From a virus: a DNA stretch of 35,973 nucleotides. The stretch lies in IMG/VR virus record IMGVR_UViG_3300015209_000002, positions 1 to 35,973 of that record, one strand, 5' to 3'. Every line of letters begins with the position of its first letter. Positions within the stretch are counted from its first letter, which is position 1. A program made the position numbers and the translations under genes. Below the pieces are notes generated by a model. That model had not been told where the DNA came from. It did no database searches and was given only the letters and a program-made list of their open reading frames with translations. Of the stretch, positions 27,134 to 33,626 are shown piece by piece.

Positions 27134-28326
27134 GCGGCCACCACGGCGAGCAGGGCGGCCGCCATCGGCGGCGGAACGGCGTTACCGATCTGGCGCGCCT
27201 GCTCGCTCTTGTTGCCACGCCACGGGTAGTCGGCGGCGAAGCCCTGGAGCACGCCGAGCTCCCACAACTCAACGGCAACGGCGCGCGTCGACCACGACGG
27301 GTCGCCCGACTCGGGATGGTGGCCGCCGGGCGGGAACACGCGCCGGTCGCCCATGATCGTCGTCGCCGGCCGCTCCCAGCACCACCCGGCGACGTTGTGG
27401 CCGAGGGCGACGGTCGGGGCCGGGTCATTGACCAATCGGGCAGCCGGCCCAGCGACGTAGGACCGGCCGGGGTAGCGGAGCTTCCAGTTCGATCGGCCGG
27501 CGTTGGGGACCACCGTCGGGGCCGGTCCGTCGAGCGGCTTCTCGTGGTATCGCCGGTTTGCGACGGGTCCGGTGTAGTTGCTGGTGCGGAGCGTGGCGCC
27601 GTGCGTCCCGTCCCGGTCCTCGTAGAGCCACCGAGGCACTCGGGCACCACAGATGGTCCGGCTCGGCTTGGCGAAGGGATCGCAGTAGTTCCCGCTAGGC
27701 GCTGCGCTCCCGTTCTGCGTTTCTACGATCCGCCCGTCCCAGCCCCACCCCAGCGCCTCGGCCATCGAAACCCACCGTTGCCGGCCGGTACCGAACATCT
27801 CGCTCGCCCCGCTCTTGGAGTGCGTCGGCGCCGGCGGGGCCACACGTCGGTCCAGCGAGGCGAGAAGGAACGCACGGCGGCGGTTCTGGGCCACGCCGAA
27901 GTCGGCCACGTCGAGCACGCCACACCACACGGAGTAGCCCAGCGCGGCCAGCGGCGCTCGGAACGAGCGGAAGATGGGCGCCACCTCCTTGACGTTCTCC
28001 ACGGCGATCCACCGGGGCCGGGCCGCCTCGGCCCAGCGCATCACCTCGTAGACCAGCGGCCCCGTCTTCCCGCCCAGCCCAGCCCGTTTCCCGGCCGCCG
28101 AGAAGTCGGTGCAGGGTGGGGAGCCGATGAACCCCCACAGGCGGCCGTAGAGCGTCTCAGCGGGCCAGGTGGAGGAGTCAGCCCGGATGGTCAGATGCCC
28201 GGCCGCCGAACGGGTCAGGCACTCCGCTGCGCCCATCTCGATACCCACCGGCCGCAGGCCGAGCGTTGCCGCTCCAACGTCCCAGCCGCCGGGGCCGGCG
28301 CCCCAATCCACGATGAGGTCGCTCAT
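27130..28326 (-). CDS. DNA (cytosine-5-)-methyltransferase
   Basis: 398 residues from ATG 28326 (ATGA overlap). Conserved motifs are all present: I VDWGAGPGGWDVG (6-18), IV GSPPCTDFS with catalytic C72, VI ENV (110-112), VIII QNRRRAFLLAS (from 147), and X QIGNAVPPP near the C-terminus. Between VIII and X lies the target-recognition region of about 190 residues. No endonuclease partner is adjacent, so it is an orphan methylase, most likely protecting phage DNA against host restriction or marking it. Motif I has W-G-A in place of the usual L-F-A. Confidence 0.93.
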   Translation of the reverse strand: MSDLIVDWGAGPGGWDVGAATLGLRPVGIEMGAAECLTRSAAGHLTIRADSSTWPAETLYGRLWGFIGSPPCTDFSAAGKRAGLGGKTGPLVYEVMRWAEAARPRWIAVENVKEVAPIFRSFRAPLAALGYSVWCGVLDVADFGVAQNRRRAFLLASLDRRVAPPAPTHSKSGASEMFGTGRQRWVSMAEALGWGWDGRIVETQNGSAAPSGNYCDPFAKPSRTICGARVPRWLYEDRDGTHGATLRTSNYTGPVANRRYHEKPLDGPAPTVVPNAGRSNWKLRYPGRSYVAGPAARLVNDPAPTVALGHNVAGWCWERPATTIMGDRRVFPPGGHHPESGDPSWSTRAVAVELWELGVLQGFAADYPWRGNKSEQARQIGNAVPPPMAAALLAVVAA

Positions 28327-28589
28327 CGCCCCGCACGAGGGTTGACCTCGGTCACGTCCACCGTCAGCCCCCACCGGCACCCGGCCGCCGCCAGCGCCGC
28401 CACGCACAACCGGCTCGTGGTGCGCCGCACCGCGCCGTAACCGCCGTGGGCGAACAGGGGCGGCTCGTCCACCGTCACTGTCGTCACCAGCCCGGCGCAC
28501 GAAGGGCAGGTATTGGCGGGCAGGGGCACGAGGGCGCGCGAACCCGTCCAGCGGGCACGGGGGGCGAGGTCGAAGAGGGCGTCAGGCAT
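28323..28589 (-). CDS. 88-residue Cys-rich protein
   Basis: ATG 28589 overlaps the previous stop by eight bases (ATGCCTGA). The motif PLPANTCPSCAGLVTTVTVD then LFAHGGYGAVRRTTSRLCVA gives CPSC...C plus a later Cys, resembling a small zinc ribbon widespread in actinobacterial mobile elements. It is coupled to the cytosine methylase. Function unknown. Confidence 0.68.
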   Translation of the reverse strand: MPDALFDLAPRARWTGSRALVPLPANTCPSCAGLVTTVTVDEPPLFAHGGYGAVRRTTSRLCVAALAAAGCRWGLTVDVTEVNPRAGR

Positions 28590-28854
28590 TGGGCGCCTCC
28601 GGTGCGATGGCGGCGAGAATGCACGCCGGATGACGGAAGGGCAGCGCCTCACACGAGTTGCGTTCATCGAAGTTGACGCAGGGGGCCTTGACTATCGCCG
28701 CCCGTACCTCGTCGGACGTGGCGAGGGCGTGGAGACTCAACCCGGCGTTGTGCAGACAGACAACGCAGGGCACTTCGGCTGGTGGGTACGGGCCATGACG
28801 CTCTCGGCAAACTGCTTCTGCCACCACCCGCTCGAACATGGTGGGGTCGCTCAC
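28582..28854 (-). CDS. 90-residue protein with multiple cysteines
   Basis: GTG 28854 overlaps the upstream TGA. Sequence: TMFERVVAEAVCRERHGPYP, then VPCVVCLHNAG and later KAPCVNFDERNSCEALPFRH PAC. Five to six spaced cysteines and histidines suggest metal binding. No family recognised. Part of the chain of small early proteins. Confidence 0.65.
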   Translation of the reverse strand: MSDPTMFERVVAEAVCRERHGPYPPAEVPCVVCLHNAGLSLHALATSDEVRAAIVKAPCVNFDERNSCEALPFRHPACILAAIAPEAPNA

Positions 28855-29027
28855 AGCCGGTCCTCCCCGCTTTCGTAGCGGGCCAGCGCCGTCCGGTACT
28901 CCTCGATGGCAGCCACCACCGGCCCCAGCAGGGCGATGGCGCGGGCACTCGGGCGGCGCTGGTCGACCACCAACAAGATGTAGCCGCCGGCCACGGGCCA
29001 GCTCTGCGCCACGGTGGAATCACTCAC
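28851..29027 (-). CDS. 58-residue small protein
   Basis: GTG 29027 overlaps the previous stop (GTGAGTGA) and its TGA overlaps the next GTG. Product: MSDSTVAQSWPVAGGYILLV followed by a helix (AIALLGPVVAAIEEYRTALA). No membrane anchor convincing enough to assign, and no family recognised. Confidence 0.6.
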   Translation of the reverse strand: MSDSTVAQSWPVAGGYILLVVDQRRPSARAIALLGPVVAAIEEYRTALARYESGEDRL

Positions 29028-29214
29028 CGTCCACCAGCCTCGCCACCACGTACCCGGCCGCCGCCAGCGCCTCCAACGCCGCCTCGGCGTCGGCCACCGT
29101 CAGCGCCCGACACTCGGCCACCATCTCCGAGTCCTCGCACGCCCCGTCACTGCCGTAGGTGCGGGCGTAGAGGGCGTCAGCGACGGCGGCCACGGCTGCG
29201 GCGTGGGCGCTCAC
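29020..29214 (-). CDS. 64-residue Ala-rich helical protein
   Basis: GTG 29214 overlaps the WhiB stop as GTGA. The sequence is Ala-rich with two Cys (DGACEDSEMVAEC) and ends in a helix (DAEAALEALAAAGYVVARLV). This type of short phage protein (helical, 'ALxALxxAGYVV') is common in actinophages but unassigned. Confidence 0.65.
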   Translation of the reverse strand: MSAHAAAVAAVADALYARTYGSDGACEDSEMVAECRALTVADAEAALEALAAAGYVVARLVDGE

Positions 29215-29507
29215 GACGCCTCCCGTTGCTGCGCCCGGCGCCACGCGGGCCGCATCTGGCGGCGCTCACGCGCGCTGCGGCCACCCCAGACGCCGAACAT
29301 CTCTGCCATCCCGTATTCGAGGCAGGCTGCCCGCACCGGACAGGCGGCGCAGACGGCCTTGGCCTCGGTGATGTCGTCGTTTTGGCCCCGCTCGCTGAAG
29401 AAGAGCCGGTTCACCGTGTCGGCGTCGAGGCCCCGGCATGCGCCGTCCGCCATCCACGAGCGGTCCCGGTGGTCGTCGCCGCGCAGCGGGCTGCGGTCGA
29501 GGTTCAC
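29211..29507 (-). CDS. WhiB-family iron-sulfur transcription regulator
   Basis: 98 residues from GTG 29507 (GTGA overlap with the methylase half). The four cluster cysteines are C24, C53, C56 and C62 in the order C...CxxC...C (GACRG, VCAACPVRAACLEYG). GVWGG (72-76) and the following basic segment (RSARERRQMR) are the family's DNA- and sigma-contacting parts. WhiB proteins bind a [4Fe-4S] cluster and work with the housekeeping sigma factor; they are restricted to actinobacteria and their phages. A phage copy may reprogram host transcription or septation, as phage WhiB TM4 does. Confidence 0.93.
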   Translation of the reverse strand: MNLDRSPLRGDDHRDRSWMADGACRGLDADTVNRLFFSERGQNDDITEAKAVCAACPVRAACLEYGMAEMFGVWGGRSARERRQMRPAWRRAQQREAS

Positions 29508-29890
29508 GCCGGGGCCGGGTCGAACAGGGTGGGCAGGCTGGCGGCGTGCTCGGCCCGCTTGCAGTTCTCCACGGCCACCCGCCAATAGGACGGCTTTAGC
29601 TCGATGCCGATGGCCCGCCGACCGTGGCGCAGGGCGCCGACCAACTCGGAGCCGATGCCGGCGAAGGGCGTCAGGACCGTCTCGTCGGGGTTGCTCCACA
29701 GTCGCACGCACCGCTCGATCAGCGGGAGCTGTAACGGGCAGATGTGGCGCTCGTCCTCGTTCTCCCGTGCCACAGCGGCGTTGAGGGTGGCCGACTCCCG
29801 AATGTCGTACCAGCACGGACTGGCCCAGGCCCGCCCGGAATCATGGGCGACACGTCGCTTAGTGGCGAGGAACTCGGCATAGTCGCTCAC
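29504..29890 (-). CDS. C-terminal half of an N4/N6 DNA methyltransferase
   Basis: 128 residues from GTG 29890 (GTGA overlap). It has the SAM-binding motif I TPFAGIGSELVGALRHGRRA and the preceding ERHICPLQLPLIERCVRLWS, typical of the C-terminal part of N6/N4 methylases and of SNF2-methylase fusions in actinophages. The catalytic DPPY/SPPY motif, usually upstream in this class, is absent: the protein starts with a short N-terminal tail (SDYAEFLATKRRVAHDS). It may be an inactive remnant, a regulatory subunit, or half of a split enzyme. Confidence 0.8.
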   Translation of the reverse strand: MSDYAEFLATKRRVAHDSGRAWASPCWYDIRESATLNAAVARENEDERHICPLQLPLIERCVRLWSNPDETVLTPFAGIGSELVGALRHGRRAIGIELKPSYWRVAVENCKRAEHAASLPTLFDPAPA

Positions 29891-30309
29891 GCTGCCTCCC
29901 ACGTCACGGTCACCACGCCCGCCGAGAGCGGCGCGATGGCGGCGAAGCTGGCACGGCTGAGGTCGAGCGCCCGGCCCGTCCTCCGGCTTGGCCCCCTGTC
30001 GTTCACCCGAACCTCGACACAGCGCCCGTCGTGGCACACCCGCAGCCGGGTGCCGAACGCCAGCGTGCGATGGGCAGCCGTCAGCCCGTTCGGGTCGAAC
30101 CGCTCGCCGCTGGCCGTCGTGCGCCCACGGGCGTACCACGAGGCCAGTCCGCCCCCCGCCGTCGGGGGAGACTGACGGGGGGCGGACACGCTCGGCTGGG
30201 GCACCGAGCGGACTGGGGCCACGGGCAGCGCGGCAGCGGGGGGCGGCGAGTCCGGGCCGGCGCAGGCGACGAGGGTGGCAGCGACGAGGGCGAGGCGGCG
30301 GCTACTCAC
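29887..30309 (-). CDS. RlpA-like double-psi beta-barrel lipoprotein
   Basis: 140 residues from GTG 30309. Signal peptide with lipobox LVAC (C16) predicts export and lipid anchoring. After a Pro-rich linker (20-50) comes GLASWYARGRTTASGERFDP (54-73), TAAHRTLAFGT (78-88), then VEVRVNDRGP (98-107) with D104, and ALDLSRASF, the signature of RlpA lytic transglycosylases and related DPBB domains that cut peptidoglycan strands. It is encoded among early genes, far from the endolysin. Possible roles: cell-wall remodelling during early infection or superinfection exclusion. Confidence 0.88.
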   Translation of the reverse strand: MSSRRLALVAATLVACAGPDSPPPAAALPVAPVRSVPQPSVSAPRQSPPTAGGGLASWYARGRTTASGERFDPNGLTAAHRTLAFGTRLRVCHDGRCVEVRVNDRGPSRRTGRALDLSRASFAAIAPLSAGVVTVTWEAA

Positions 30310-30473
30310 GCCGGGCCGCCGTCACCAGGTCGAGCGCCGGGCCGCCGCTCCCATTCCGGGCGCCACGGCTCTGGCGCCGTCCACGGGTCCTCCGAGCACC
30401 AGTCGATGACGAGGCGACCGAGGGGCACGGCAGCGGCCACGGCGACGAGGGCCGCCAGCCAGGTGGCGGTCAC
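30306..30473 (-). CDS. 55-residue membrane protein beside RlpA-like gene
   Basis: GTG 30473 overlaps the previous TGA and its TGA overlaps the RlpA-like GTG. An N-terminal helix (TWLAALVAVAAAVPLGRLVI) is followed by a Trp/Pro-rich tail (DPWTAPEPWRPEWERRPG). Co-translation with the lipoprotein suggests a partner at the membrane. No family recognised. Confidence 0.65.
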   Translation of the reverse strand: MTATWLAALVAVAAAVPLGRLVIDWCSEDPWTAPEPWRPEWERRPGARPGDGGPA

Positions 30474-30622
30474 TTGGCGGGCCTGACCGGGCGAATGGCG
30501 ACCTGCATGTAGCCGCTACCGGGATCGCGGCGCCTCAGCTCGAGCACGATGCGGTTGTCCTCGGCCGACAGGGCGTACTCGCCTTCGGGCCCCGTGGCGA
30601 TCACCGTCCAGTCGTCGGTCAT
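30470..30622 (-). CDS. 50-residue protein
   Basis: ATG 30622 (ATGA overlap) to TGA 30470 (GTGA overlap). Beta-type sequence (TDDWTVIATGPEGEYALSAE; NRIVLELRRRDPGSGYMQVA). No family recognised. The double overlap supports its reality. Confidence 0.6.
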   Translation of the reverse strand: MTDDWTVIATGPEGEYALSAEDNRIVLELRRRDPGSGYMQVAIRPVRPAK

Positions 30623-30864
30623 TCCGCCACCTCCGTCGTCCACATCCACTCGTTCCGTGCGTGGCCGGGGAACTCCCGCCCGTGGCGCTCGGCCGCGGCG
30701 TAGGCGGTGTTCTCAGCCCCACAATGGGCGCAGCGGAACCACCCGGCCGCCTTGGTGAGCGGCACCGCCGCCGTGGCGTCGTGGGCACGCCGGGCTCGTG
30801 CCATCGGCGTCTGGGGGAGGCGGCGGCGGACGTGGAGGGGCAGGTCGTTGGGGCGGATGGTCAT
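30619..30864 (-). CDS. 81-residue C2H2-like zinc protein
   Basis: ATG 30864 (ATGA overlap). After a basic N-terminus (NDLPLHVRRRLPQTPMARAR) the motif FRCAHCGAENTAYAAAERHG followed by EFPGHARNEW has the layout C-x2-C-x12-H-x5-H, a C2H2-type zinc finger. A DNA- or protein-binding role is likely. One of several small metal-binding proteins in the early region. Confidence 0.7.
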   Translation of the reverse strand: MTIRPNDLPLHVRRRLPQTPMARARRAHDATAAVPLTKAAGWFRCAHCGAENTAYAAAERHGREFPGHARNEWMWTTEVAE

Positions 30865-31223
30865 GAGGCCGCCATCTCGTGCAGGTGGAAGGTCGTCGGG
30901 TGGACGGCCACGTACTCGTCCATGGGCGGCAGGAGCATCGCCATCGTGATGTCGGCCGGGCATAGCTCATAGCGGGCGTGGGCGATCTCGTCCCACGACG
31001 GGTAGCGGCCGGGCGAGCCGTCCGGCTTGCGGTGCGAGATCGACAGGTGGAACCCCTCCGCCGGGATCGTGCCGGTGAAAGCGGCCAACCAGCCGTCGTG
31101 GACGTTGCGCCGGTAGATTCGCAGGTCCGGCTCCATCCCTCCCGCTGCCCGTGCCTGTGTAGCGGCAGCCGGGTCCTCGACCCACGGCGAGCGTTGCTTC
31201 GTCATCGGCTGGAGTGCGGTCAC
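30861..31223 (-). CDS. DUF7694-like protein
   Basis: 120 residues from GTG 31223 (GTGA overlap). The C-terminal 90 residues carry a conserved-looking pattern: GFHLSISHRKPDGSPGRYPS, WDEIAHARYELCPADITMAM, and EYVAVHPTTFHLHEM. This resembles a domain of unknown function (DUF7694, by recollection) common in phage early regions. Function unknown; the His/Trp-rich conserved residues hint at a binding or catalytic site. Confidence 0.7.
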   Translation of the reverse strand: MTALQPMTKQRSPWVEDPAAATQARAAGGMEPDLRIYRRNVHDGWLAAFTGTIPAEGFHLSISHRKPDGSPGRYPSWDEIAHARYELCPADITMAMLLPPMDEYVAVHPTTFHLHEMAAS

Positions 31224-31360
31224 GACACCTCCCTCTCGGTGAACCTCATGCACTTGCAGAAGATGGACGACGTGGGCGACTCGGGCAGGTACTTCCAATC
31301 GCACCACCCGCCGTAGAGCCCGTGGTGTTCCCGGTCATGGCCGCACACGGCGCACGTCAC
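31220..31360 (-). CDS. 46-residue zinc-binding-like protein
   Basis: GTG 31360 overlaps the upstream TGA. MTCAVCGHDREHHGLYGGWC and later SSIFCKCMRF form two Cys pairs with intervening His, a mini zinc ribbon. Typical of small actinophage proteins. No defined role. Confidence 0.65.
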   Translation of the reverse strand: MTCAVCGHDREHHGLYGGWCDWKYLPESPTSSIFCKCMRFTEREVS

Positions 31361-31557
31361 GCCGCCTCCCTCGGTGCGAGCTGGTCCACCACGGCACGGG
31401 CCATGGCGCCGCACAGGGCGGGGTCGTAGCTCCCGGCGAGCGTGGTGCCCACCACGACGTGTGCGGCGGAAACGTCGTCGTGCGGTCGGTCGTTGCGGGC
31501 CTCGAAGCCGTAGGTGTTGTGCGGGGCACGGCGGGGGCCGTCGAGGTTGGCGGTCAT
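31357..31557 (-). CDS. 66-residue protein
   Basis: ATG 31557 (ATGA overlap) to TGA 31357. Soluble and mixed: APHNTYGFEARNDRPHDDVS, then HVVVGTTLAGSYDPALCGAM and an Ala-rich helix. No family recognised. Confidence 0.6.
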   Translation of the reverse strand: MTANLDGPRRAPHNTYGFEARNDRPHDDVSAAHVVVGTTLAGSYDPALCGAMARAVVDQLAPREAA

Positions 31558-31682
31558 GCTCGCCCCCCCCAGAAGGCGGCCACGGGGACGCGGTGGAACG
31601 CCCACCTGTGGAAGCTGCCCGGAGTGGCGAACACGTACAGGGCGCCCTCTCGGCGCATGAACACGAAGCGGCGGCGGGTCAT
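31554..31682 (-). CDS. 42-residue basic protein
   Basis: ATG 31682 overlaps the annealing protein's TGA as ATGA. Product MTRRRFVFMRREGALYVFAT then PGSFHRWAFHRVPV. Basic and aromatic, it may bind nucleic acid; no family. The tight overlaps on both sides support it. Confidence 0.6.
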   Translation of the reverse strand: MTRRRFVFMRREGALYVFATPGSFHRWAFHRVPVAAFWGGRA

Positions 31683-32581
31683 CCCAGCGTCATCCCTTCG
31701 GGTGTCAGGGCCTCGGCCGCCTCGATGAGTGCCCCCGCCTCCGCCCTGGTCAGCGACGAGAACGAGGCGACGGGGCGCCCGAGCTCCAGCGCAGCCCACC
31801 CCAGGCGGTCCTCCCGGTCAGCCAGTCCCCGCTCTGCGAGCAGCGGCATGAGGCGCCGCCGTTGGGGGTCGGTCATTGGTGAAGGGGCGGCCCCGGTCGA
31901 TCCAAGGGACGGAGACGCCGGGGCCACCCCCTCGGCCTCCGGGACGGGTGCGCCGCCCGGAGGCGTTCCGACGCCAGCCGACAGGTCGTGCCCGTCGTCG
32001 TCCGCCGCGGGGGGTGCGGCGGTGGAACTGGTGTCGGTGGTGGTGGTGGGCGGGCGGACCTTGCCGCCAGACTCGGTCCACCCGTGAACGTTGACGAGGT
32101 GCGGGATGTGCGCCGCCTTGCTCGGTGCCTTGGCCGTGCAGCCATCGACGGGGCAGGCGACGGGTGCCGACCTGCGGACCTTCGCCGCTTCGGCGTCGAA
32201 GTGCGCCGACTCCAGTTCAGCCTTGCTCCACAGGTCGAGCGCCACTCCGAAGCGCATAGCTGCGTTGCGGATGGCATCGCCAACCAGCTGCTTCTCCACG
32301 TCGAAGGCGTTGGGGGCGACGGAGCCGACGCCGAGACGGGACACGCCGCCGACAGTGAGGCGAATCCACATGGTCAGTTCCTTCGCCCCGTGGCGGATCA
32401 GCGGCCCGCCGTCGTCGGCCACGGCCATCGGCTCCCACGACCATTCCGGGTCCACAGACAGCAGGCGGTCGGTGACCGTGGCGTGGCCGATGTAGTCGAG
32501 CGTGATCCCCGCCTTCGGCAGCTTGCCCACGGCACTCGCTGGAAAGGCGGCACGAAGGGCGGAACTCTGCTCGGGCGTCAT
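31679..32581 (-). CDS. Rad52-like single-strand annealing protein with zinc finger
   Basis: 300 residues from ATG 32581. N-terminal annealing domain (about 18-125): LDYIGHATVTDRLLSVDPEW, then GVSRLGVGSVAP and GDAIRNAAMRFGVALDLWSK, the signature of phage Rad52/DdrA-type annealases. Residues 143-166 form an apparent C2H2 finger (C143, C148, H158/H161, H166). A disordered Pro/Ala linker (175-235) leads to a C-terminal helical domain (RRLMPLLAERGLADREDRLG) often found in these proteins. With the Gam-like protein and nuclease encoded just upstream, it forms the phage recombination module. Confidence 0.85.
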   Translation of the reverse strand: MTPEQSSALRAAFPASAVGKLPKAGITLDYIGHATVTDRLLSVDPEWSWEPMAVADDGGPLIRHGAKELTMWIRLTVGGVSRLGVGSVAPNAFDVEKQLVGDAIRNAAMRFGVALDLWSKAELESAHFDAEAAKVRRSAPVACPVDGCTAKAPSKAAHIPHLVNVHGWTESGGKVRPPTTTTDTSSTAAPPAADDDGHDLSAGVGTPPGGAPVPEAEGVAPASPSLGSTGAAPSPMTDPQRRRLMPLLAERGLADREDRLGWAALELGRPVASFSSLTRAEAGALIEAAEALTPEGMTLG

Positions 32582-33183
32582 GCGCCGACCTCGGGCTTGG
32601 CCTCGAGCCGCTCGGGCGAGCGACGGACCTCCACGAAGCGAGCGACCTCGCCACCCTCGAGGATGACGGTTACGCCATCGGCGCCCACCTTCATGCGCTT
32701 GATGGCCGCCTTGTCGGGCGCCTCCTTGGTGCGGATGAGCGACGCGTTGCCGCTCTCCTTGGCCCACTCCACGAAGCGCTCCTCGTCCACGACCTCGATG
32801 CGCTCGGGCTGGCGCCGGCCGGTGATGGTGCCGGTTGGCAGCCGGTAGGACTTGGTGACCGGGTTGTCCTCGTCCTCGCCCCGCTCCCGGCGGATGTGGC
32901 GCAGGTACTCGGTCAGGCAGCCGGTGAAGAAGTTCTCGTCGCCCTCCAGCGGCTTGTCCGCCGAGTCCACCCACTCACCGATGCGGCGGACCTCGGCGTC
33001 GGCCACGGCCACGATGCGGGCGCGCTCGGCCTTGATCTTCCCCAGCCGGCGCATGGCCCACGTCGCCACGCCGTCCCGAGCCTCGGGCTGGTAGCCCATG
33101 ATCGACCAGCGGCCCTCCTCGTCCACCCGCCACAACTCGGTGCCGTCGGGCGGGGCGTCGAGGAACTCGTCCAAGTCCGTCAT
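32578..33183 (-). CDS. Mu Gam-like DNA-end-protecting protein
   Basis: 201 residues from ATG 33183 (ATGA overlap). The family pattern is recognisable: MRRLGKIKAERARIVAVADA, FFTGCLTEYLRHIRRERGED, SYRLPTGTITGRRQPERIEV, and the late ASLIRTKEAPDKAAIKRMKV. Mu Gam relates to Ku and binds linear DNA ends, shielding them from RecBCD/AddAB-type exonucleases. The first 45 residues (TDLDEFLDAPPDG...) are an added N-terminal tail. Coupled upstream to the PD-(D/E)XK-like protein and downstream to the annealase. Confidence 0.85.
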   Translation of the reverse strand: MTDLDEFLDAPPDGTELWRVDEEGRWSIMGYQPEARDGVATWAMRRLGKIKAERARIVAVADAEVRRIGEWVDSADKPLEGDENFFTGCLTEYLRHIRRERGEDEDNPVTKSYRLPTGTITGRRQPERIEVVDEERFVEWAKESGNASLIRTKEAPDKAAIKRMKVGADGVTVILEGGEVARFVEVRRSPERLEAKPEVGA

Positions 33184-33626
33184 CGGTCGTTGTCCTCCAC
33201 TGGTCGGAACAACTCGGTGAGCAGGCTCTTGAAGGGGATGACAACGCCTTTGGTGGGGTGGCTCCCCCGAACACACTCCTTGCCAAAGAACCGCGGAGCT
33301 GACTTCAATAGCCGCCGAGCAGCAACTTTGAGTCGCCACGTCGGCACAATGAGGACGGTGTCACTGGCGATGACGATGGCCCACAACTCTGCTTGGGTCG
33401 TGGCGATGCCGCTCTTGACGTACACGCCGAACCTCTTGCACTCGTACTCCACAAAGATCCGCTCGTACTTCGTGGCCTTCTCGTCGGTCTTGATCTCCAC
33501 CCGGCCCGTGCCGTCTCGAAGCGCGTCACAGATGCTCGCCACATACAGTTCGCCTTGCGCTCCGACGGCAAGGTCGATGTCAAAGTCGGGCTGGTAGCCG
33601 TCAGCCATCCGGTCTACGGCGGTCAC
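33180..33626 (-). CDS. PD-(D/E)XK-like nuclease
   Basis: 148 residues from GTG 33626 (GTGA overlap). The core reads DFDIDLAVGAQGELYVASIC (E26), GRVEIKTDEK with E44-I-K46, and RIFVEYECKRFGVYVKSGIA, matching the fold of small holiday-junction-resolvase/VRR-like nucleases (E...D/E-x-K). It lies in the recombination module with Gam-like and annealing proteins, so branch resolution or end processing is likely. Exact family uncertain. Confidence 0.7.
   Translation of the reverse strand: MTAVDRMADGYQPDFDIDLAVGAQGELYVASICDALRDGTGRVEIKTDEKATKYERIFVEYECKRFGVYVKSGIATTQAELWAIVIASDTVLIVPTWRLKVAARRLLKSAPRFFGKECVRGSHPTKGVVIPFKSLLTELFRPVEDNDR

Noticed and set aside
26110-28440. 776-codon plus-strand open frame
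   Set aside because: It is antisense to the cytosine methylase, HTH and replication genes, which have clear motifs; high GC makes long antisense frames common. Its product is Pro/Arg/Ala filler.
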